Positions 14,346 through 14,538 of a stretch of 14,538 nucleotides of DNA are shown here, piece by piece. The stretch is from Actinomycetota bacterium (GTDB lineage Bacteria; Actinomycetota; UBA4738; HRBIN12): assembly GCA_005883885.1 (NCBI GenBank), contig VAYF01000103.1, positions 1-14,538 on the forward strand. The letters run 5' to 3'. Position 1 is the first letter of the stretch; every line of letters starts with the position of its first letter. A model generated the notes under the pieces. It had not been told where the DNA came from, made no database searches, and saw nothing but the letters and a program-made list of their open reading frames with translations. A program made the position numbers and the translations under genes.

Positions 14346-14538
14346 CGGCCGGTCGCCTCCGCACGCTCGACGAGCTGGGGGACGTCGGCGGGACTCGGCT
14401 GTTCCTCCGGGTCGATCTCAACGTGCCGCTCTCGGACGGCTCGGTCGCGGACGACAGCCGGATCGTCGCCGCGATCCCGACGATCGACGAGCTGAGGGAG
14501 CGGGGAGCCGCACTGGTGGTGGCGTCGCACCTCGGCCG
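14342..14538 (+). CDS. pgk: phosphoglycerate kinase, N-terminal part (3' end outside window)
   Basis: PGK transfers the acyl phosphate of 1,3-bisphosphoglycerate to ADP, the step after GAPDH. The 65 visible residues carry the family's N-terminal landmarks: RVDLNVPL (with the Asp and Asn of the 3-phosphoglycerate site), a DDSRIVAAIPTI stretch, and SHLGR at the window edge. The GTG start overlaps the gap stop in GTGA, so it is probably translated by coupling to gap, and an intact downstream gap frame would matter for its expression. The gene continues beyond the window. Confidence 0.95.

Overview
This is a GC-rich window (about two thirds G+C by eye). It reads as bacterial chromosome from an actinomycete-like organism (Actinomycetota), possibly an early-branching or uncultured lineage. 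The basis is the gene order uvrB ... uvrA ... uvrC-rapZ-gap-pgk, the actinobacterial form of the RapZ Walker A (Arg instead of Lys), frequent GTG starts, GTGA stop/start overlaps, and TANNNT hexamers only 6-10 nt before start codons that lack a Shine-Dalgarno (leaderless-type starts). No phage, transposon, CRISPR, tRNA or rRNA was seen. Coding density is very high and there is no gene-free stretch over 100 bases.

Layout, left to right. The 3' part of uvrB (2-1111) is followed on the + strand by a metal-dependent amidohydrolase (1122-2165) and a molybdopterin sulfite-oxidase-family enzyme (2176-3255). Converging on them is a minus-strand run, transcribed in the order chrA-family transporter (6058-4739), a 92-aa unknown protein (4729-4451) and a class V PLP enzyme (4434-3265). 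chrA and uvrA (6122-8998) diverge from a 63-bp region in which each has its own -10-like hexamer. After uvrA comes a secreted, lipoprotein-like protein made of repeated beta-strand units and ending in a type-1 copper (cupredoxin) domain; its reading frame is split at about 9250-9300. Then come uvrC (10609-12489) and rapZ (12486-13370), which overlap by four bases, and finally gap and the start of pgk.

Functionally the window brings together all three subunits of UvrABC nucleotide excision repair, the RapZ nucleotide-binding regulator and the start of the lower-glycolysis operon. Between uvrB and uvrA sits a five-gene accessory block whose redox, sulfur-oxyanion and PLP themes may or may not be connected.

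Four points deserve attention. (1) gap lacks about 35 conserved codons and changes frame at about 14008, yet its downstream frame still runs cleanly into the pgk start overlap. (2) yvcK and whiA, which usually sit between rapZ and gap in actinobacteria, are absent; only 70 bp separates the two genes. (3) A recurring TANNNT box just before SD-less starts suggests leaderless transcription, and in two places the TAG stop codon of the upstream gene forms the first half of that box. (4) The propeller-like/cupredoxin lipoprotein has an unfamiliar architecture. Points 1 and the split frame in 4 could be sequencing or assembly errors and should be checked against reads first.
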